From NCBI GenBank assembly GCA_964437215.1, contig CAYTFZ010000048.1, positions 1-18,934 of the forward strand: 18,934 bases of DNA, written 5' to 3'. Each line of letters opens with the position of its first letter. Position 1 is the stretch's first letter. The translations under genes and the position numbers were made by a program. This DNA is from JAAYAN01 sp964437215 (GTDB lineage: Bacteria; Bacteroidota; Ignavibacteria; Ignavibacteriales; Melioribacteraceae). The notes below the pieces were generated by a model. That model saw only the letters and a program-made list of their open reading frames with translations, was not told the DNA's origin and did not search any database. Below, piece by piece: positions 15,759 to 18,934 of the stretch.

Positions 15759-16352
15759 TTATTTTATCCAAATTGTAGCAGCGCTTAAAAGCATCATTAC
15801 AAAAATGAAATGGCTTAAATATTTATTGGACTTCTCATTTTTAAATACAAAAAAAATAACTTTGCTCATTTTAAGCCATATCAGCATACAGGGAATTCCG
15901 ACTGCACAAAATGTTAAGGAAAAAACAAACACATTCAAGTGAATGTTCGAAAAATCGGGCATAAAAGCTCCGGCACTAACAATTGCCATAAGCCAAGCTT
16001 TTGGATTTATAAATTGCATTAAAAAAGCTTCCTTAAAAGAAATCATTCTGGCTTCTGTATTTTCATCAAAGGGATTTATTTTACTTAATAAAAATCCTAA
16101 ATAAATAAGCCAAACAGTTCCGCCGATTTTTAGTAAAAGCTCGATGTATTTATTTGCTGATATTAATTGTGCAATCCCGTATCCGGCAAGATAAAGCATA
16201 CAAAAAACCCCGAATATTATTCCGGCCATAAGATGTAAAGACTGCCGGAAATTTTTCGTTCTTCCGTAAGAAAAAAGAGTGAAATTATTCGGTCCGGGTG
16301 TAATTGAGCCGGTAAAAGCAAAAGTTATAAAACCTATTAAATTAATCCACAT
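15759..16352 (-). CDS. LysE/RhtB-family amino-acid exporter
   Basis: The 197-residue protein is almost all membrane helices (about 3-24, 40-62, 72-90, 108-130, 139-160, 177-195). It has the family motif TPGPNN (18-23) in helix 1 and FINPKAW (114-120) after helix 3, both conserved in LysE/RhtB exporters, which use ion gradients to expel amino acids such as lysine, homoserine or threonine. The substrate cannot be deduced. It starts 15 bases after the HerA-like stop codon, so the two genes share a transcript, though no functional link is obvious. There is no terminator after it before the rpmE promoter. Confidence 0.9.
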   Translation of the reverse strand: MWINLIGFITFAFTGSITPGPNNFTLFSYGRTKNFRQSLHLMAGIIFGVFCMLYLAGYGIAQLISANKYIELLLKIGGTVWLIYLGFLLSKINPFDENTEARMISFKEAFLMQFINPKAWLMAIVSAGAFMPDFSNIHLNVFVFSLTFCAVGIPCMLIWLKMSKVIFFVFKNEKSNKYLSHFIFVMMLLSAATIWIK

Positions 16353-16367
16353 TAAAAATTTCCGAAA

Positions 16368-17933
16368 TTAAAATATGCTTTTTCTTCTTCGGGTTGTACC
16401 GCCTAACCCCAAAACACCTAAAATTCCACGTGTAACTTCGCGCATAATTGTTGTGCCAACTTGTTTGGTAACCGGACTGTTAATTATTGTTTCGAAAGTA
16501 GATTTTTCGCGAGGGGCAGGACGTCCGCTTCTAGAAACAGAGGTTTCGGCAGAAATTTCCTTTTGTCTGTTAGCCATTTCAATTTTTTCGCTAAGCATTT
16601 CGAATGCGCTTTCTCTATCTATTACCTGGTTATATTTTTTTGTCAATTGCGATTTAGCAAGCAATTCATTAATTTCAGATTCTTCTAAAATATCCATCCT
16701 CGATTTTGGGGCGCAAAGCAATGTAGCAGCCAAATCAGTTGGATTCCCTTTTTCATTTAAAGCACTGATGGCCGCTTCGCCAATTCCCAGTGAAGTTAAC
16801 ATTTCATCAGTTTTATAAAATTCCGAAATAGGATAATTTTCTGCAGTAAGCTTAATCATTTGCCTGTCCTTTGCAGTAAAAGCCCTTAAAGCGTGCTGAA
16901 TTTTTAACCCTAACTGGCTTAAAACTGCCGGAGGAACATCTGTGGGATTCTGTGTGCAGAAAAATATTCCAACGCCTTTAGAGCGGATAAGTTTAATTAT
17001 AGTTTCTATCTGATCGAGTAATGCTTTTGACGCTTCGTTAAAAATTAAATGCGCTTCATCTATAAATATAATTAATTTGGGCTGGTCTAAATCGCCTTCT
17101 TCCGGGAAAGACGAGTAAATTTCGGCAAGCAGACTAAGCATAAATGTAGAGAATAATTTCGGTCTGTCCTGGATATCAATAAGTCTTAATATTGATATTA
17201 CACCCAATCCTTCGTCATTTATGCGTACAAGATCATCAACTTCAAAAGATTTTTCTCCAAAAAAAAGATCAGCTTTCTGCTGTTCAAGTTCGATTATTTT
17301 TCTTAAAATAATTCCAGTTGAAGAAGTAGAAATTTTCCCGTACGATTCTTCAATTTCAGTTTTCCCTTCATTGGTTATATACTGAATAACTTTTTTAAAG
17401 TCTTTTAAATCAAGCAGCGGAAGCCCTTTATCATCGCAATACTTAAATATCACAGAAATTATTCCCGCCTGTGTATCATTTAATTCTAAAATTTTCGAAA
17501 AAAGAACCGGTCCGAATTCCGAAACTGTAGCCCGAAGTCTTACTCCTTTTTCGTCGGAAATTGTTAAAAGTTCTACCGGAAAAGCTTTTGGATTATAAGG
17601 TTCCCCTATTTTATTGTGCCTTTCTTCAATTTTAGGATTAGCAGTTCCGGATTTTGCAATTCCGCTTAAATCTCCCTTAATATCCATTAATAAAACCGGA
17701 ATGCTTTTTTCGGAAAGTCCTTCAGCCAAAACCTGCAAGGTTTTTGTTTTGCCGGTTCCTGTTGCTCCTGCTATCAGTCCGTGGCGGTTAAGGGTTTTTA
17801 ACGGAATTTTTATTTTAAGATTATTTATACATTCACCTTCGTATATAGCGCCGCCCATTGTAATTGTTTCGCCTTTAAAAGTATAACTTTCTTTTATTTT
17901 CTGAATAAAATTCTCACTTTTCCCCATGTTCAT
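16368..17933 (-). CDS. HerA-like ATPase, YjgR/DUF853 family
   Basis: The 521-residue protein matches the DUF853 (E. coli YjgR) family of HerA/FtsK-type P-loop ATPases. Walker A is GATGTGKT (56-63), Walker B is LIIFIDEAH with D292 and E293, and a CTQNPTD segment (326-332) acts as sensor. Conserved family stretches include VLLMDIKGDLSG (80-91) and a C-terminal tail of glycines and arginines. The biological role of the family is poorly known; proposals rest on likeness to DNA-pumping HerA. No NurA nuclease or defence gene is adjacent, so a HerA-NurA or Sir2-HerA system is not indicated. Two ATGs are available, at 17933 and 17927; AAAGG lies seven bases before the second, favouring 17927. Confidence 0.92.
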   Translation of the reverse strand: MNMGKSENFIQKIKESYTFKGETITMGGAIYEGECINNLKIKIPLKTLNRHGLIAGATGTGKTKTLQVLAEGLSEKSIPVLLMDIKGDLSGIAKSGTANPKIEERHNKIGEPYNPKAFPVELLTISDEKGVRLRATVSEFGPVLFSKILELNDTQAGIISVIFKYCDDKGLPLLDLKDFKKVIQYITNEGKTEIEESYGKISTSSTGIILRKIIELEQQKADLFFGEKSFEVDDLVRINDEGLGVISILRLIDIQDRPKLFSTFMLSLLAEIYSSFPEEGDLDQPKLIIFIDEAHLIFNEASKALLDQIETIIKLIRSKGVGIFFCTQNPTDVPPAVLSQLGLKIQHALRAFTAKDRQMIKLTAENYPISEFYKTDEMLTSLGIGEAAISALNEKGNPTDLAATLLCAPKSRMDILEESEINELLAKSQLTKKYNQVIDRESAFEMLSEKIEMANRQKEISAETSVSRSGRPAPREKSTFETIINSPVTKQVGTTIMREVTRGILGVLGLGGTTRRRKSIF

Positions 17934-17964
17934 ACCTTTGTATTTTTAAATTTTTATTATTGAA

Positions 17965-17993
17965 CAAAAGTAATAAAAAACTTTTAAATCAAA
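17965..17993 (-). promoter_or_regulatory. Candidate Bacteroidota-type promoter for the HerA-like gene
   Basis: The minus strand has TTTG (17993-17990), 17 bases, then TACTTTTG (17972-17965), a full match to TAnnTTTG. The spacing is slightly shorter than the usual 19-21. It sits about 30 bases before the start codon. A nine-pair all-A/T inverted repeat (17951-17959 with 17971-17979) overlaps the -7 element. Confidence 0.33.
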
Positions 17994-18001
17994 CCTCCTC
18001 G

Positions 18002-18028
18002 TTAATAAAAAAATCACCTTTTTATTAA
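18002..18028. repeat. Perfect 10-bp A/T inverted repeat at the end of the amidotransferase gene
   Basis: TTAATAAAAA (18002-18011) and TTTTTATTAA (18019-18028) are perfect complements around a seven-base loop and include the stop codon of the amidotransferase. No G or C is in the stem and no clean T tract follows on the minus strand, so it is at most a weak terminator or an mRNA 3'-end structure. Chance is plausible in such A/T-rich DNA. Confidence 0.35.
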
Positions 18029-18735
18029 AAACCTGATATTTTTATGAAATTTTCAAAAAGCTTTCTGCCGGTATTTTCATATTCAGTTTTAATTTTTTTA
18101 TAATCCTTTATTAGGTTTTCCCTGATCATTTCTTTTAAATCTGCATCCTCATCAAGCCATTGATTGAACATTTGTCCGGTAAGTTCAAAATGGCATTGTA
18201 GTCCATAAGCATTTCGTCCTAATTTTACTATCTGATTTCTGCAATAATTTCCTTCTGCCAGTAAGGTCATTTCATTTGTCAGCTCTACAGTTTCGCCATG
18301 TAAATGAAAAACCTTAAACTTATTTCCTAATCCGTAAAAAAGAAGATCCTTTTTTCCGCTTTCAGTCAGTTCAACTTCAAAATTTTTTCCGGAGGGATCT
18401 TTAAACCCTATTTCTTTAACCGGACTTTTAATAACTTTACCGCCGGCAGATTTAACAAGCGTTTGCAAACCCAAACATATTCCAAGATAAGGAATTCCCA
18501 AATCTATTGTCCTTTTAATAAACTCAAGTTCATTTTCCATTTTCAAATTTTTATCATTGGCGCTGTCCGGACCTCCTAGAACAACAACTGCCGAAAAGTC
18601 TTCGGGATCCGGCAAGTTTTCGTTTTTATTTAAGTCAATTATTTTATACGATATATTTTTTTCATCTAATATTTCCTGTAAAATTCCGGGACCTTCCCGT
18701 GAAATATTTTCAACAATCAAAATTTCTGATCTCAT
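18025..18735 (-). CDS. Class I glutamine amidotransferase (GMP synthase-like GATase1 domain)
   Basis: The 236-residue protein is a stand-alone GATase1 domain. It has VVLGGPDS (51-58, oxyanion region), the nucleophile elbow YLGICLGLQTL with C87, FHLHGE (143-148), and LQCHFELT with H182 and E184 completing the triad. Such proteins hydrolyse glutamine and pass ammonia to a synthase, or act as gamma-glutamyl hydrolases on other substrates. No synthase domain is attached or adjacent, and GMP synthase itself would carry one, so this is the free-standing YfeJ/GuaA-like subfamily of uncertain substrate. The ATG has AGAGGA five bases upstream. It appears to be a single-gene unit between the right-edge terminator and the HerA-like gene. 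Confidence 0.9.
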   Translation of the reverse strand: MRSEILIVENISREGPGILQEILDEKNISYKIIDLNKNENLPDPEDFSAVVVLGGPDSANDKNLKMENELEFIKRTIDLGIPYLGICLGLQTLVKSAGGKVIKSPVKEIGFKDPSGKNFEVELTESGKKDLLFYGLGNKFKVFHLHGETVELTNEMTLLAEGNYCRNQIVKLGRNAYGLQCHFELTGQMFNQWLDEDADLKEMIRENLIKDYKKIKTEYENTGRKLFENFIKISGF

Positions 18736-18880
18736 ATACGTCCTCTGATAATTTTATTTATAACTTGCTATGTTATTATTAATTTTTATCAGCAACAACT
18801 TTAAACTTGTAAAAGTTAAATTATTGCAAAATTTTTTGGGAGTTATAATAAGAATATTTAATCTGAATTGAAAAATAATA

Positions 18881-18904
18881 AAAAAAAAGGCACCGCAAGG
18901 TGCC
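18881..18904 (-). terminator. Intrinsic terminator of the gene beyond the right edge
   Basis: The minus strand folds as GGCACC-TTGC-GGTGCC (18904-18889) followed by TTTTTTTT (18888-18881). It must end transcription arriving from the right. The last bases of the window read GTC GTT AAA TAA on the minus strand, which could be the final codons of that gene, but three codons are too few to annotate it. Between this hairpin and the amidotransferase start (18736-18880) I see only A/T-rich leader sequence with no clear promoter. Confidence 0.88.
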
Positions 18905-18934
18905 TGTAAAAAAGCTAAAATATTATTTAACGAC

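Noticed and set aside
16368..17933. HerA-like ATPase as part of a defence system (HerA-NurA, Sir2-HerA, DUF4297-HerA)
   Set aside because: The sequence matches the widespread YjgR/DUF853 branch, and the neighbours are a LysE exporter and an amidotransferase, with no nuclease or NADase effector.
18923..18934. End of a coding region at the right edge, minus strand ending VVK and stop
   Set aside because: Only three codons are visible. A basic C-terminus would fit a type IX secretion tail, but that cannot be supported from so little.

Overview
The window reads as a piece of an AT-rich, diderm bacterial chromosome, most likely from the Bacteroidota/Chlorobiota (FCB) group and plausibly Ignavibacteria. 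The grounds are lipid A and O-antigen genes (so an outer membrane), a DUF6913-like gene of the kind common in Bacteroidota, A/T-rich intergenic DNA, and several promoters that resemble the Bacteroidota pattern (TTTG ... TAnnTTTG). Several genes nevertheless carry clear Shine-Dalgarno sequences, which is unusual for core Bacteroidota and fits the Ignavibacteria/Chlorobi side better. The lineage is inferred; there is no rRNA here. Every gene I can support lies on the minus strand, so the window is transcribed from right to left. I saw no tRNA, rRNA, insertion sequence, phage gene or CRISPR array.

Right edge (18.9 to 15.4 kb). A strong intrinsic terminator closes a gene that lies almost wholly outside the window. 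It is followed by a class I glutamine amidotransferase, a HerA-like ATPase (YjgR/DUF853 family) with a closely linked LysE-family exporter, and the zinc-type ribosomal protein L31 gene with its own promoter and a textbook terminator.

Centre (15.3 to 4.9 kb). Nine genes are packed with no gap over 30 bases and several overlaps, so they are probably one operon: rsmB, rodZ, ligA, a DUF6913-like gene, a STAS-domain gene, a Cof-type HAD hydrolase, a PgpH-like c-di-AMP phosphodiesterase, xerD and an unfamiliar SPOR-like lipoprotein gene. Its themes are DNA maintenance (LigA, XerD), cell shape and envelope (RodZ, lipoprotein), nucleotide or partner-switch signalling (PgpH, STAS) and translation (RsmB).

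Left (4.8 kb to 1). An EptA-like phosphoethanolamine-transferase homologue has its own promoter. An MsbA-type lipid flippase starting at TTG is followed after two bases by an O-antigen ligase/polymerase-like membrane protein that runs off the left edge. Together these modify, flip and extend lipopolysaccharide.

Most of the window is recognisable core biology. I do not see a clear new defence or mobile system. The best leads are the SPOR-plus-propeller lipoprotein behind xerD, the half-sized glycosyltransferase-like gene coupled to ligA, the EptA homologue without the usual disulfide cysteines, and the make-up of the nine-gene operon itself.
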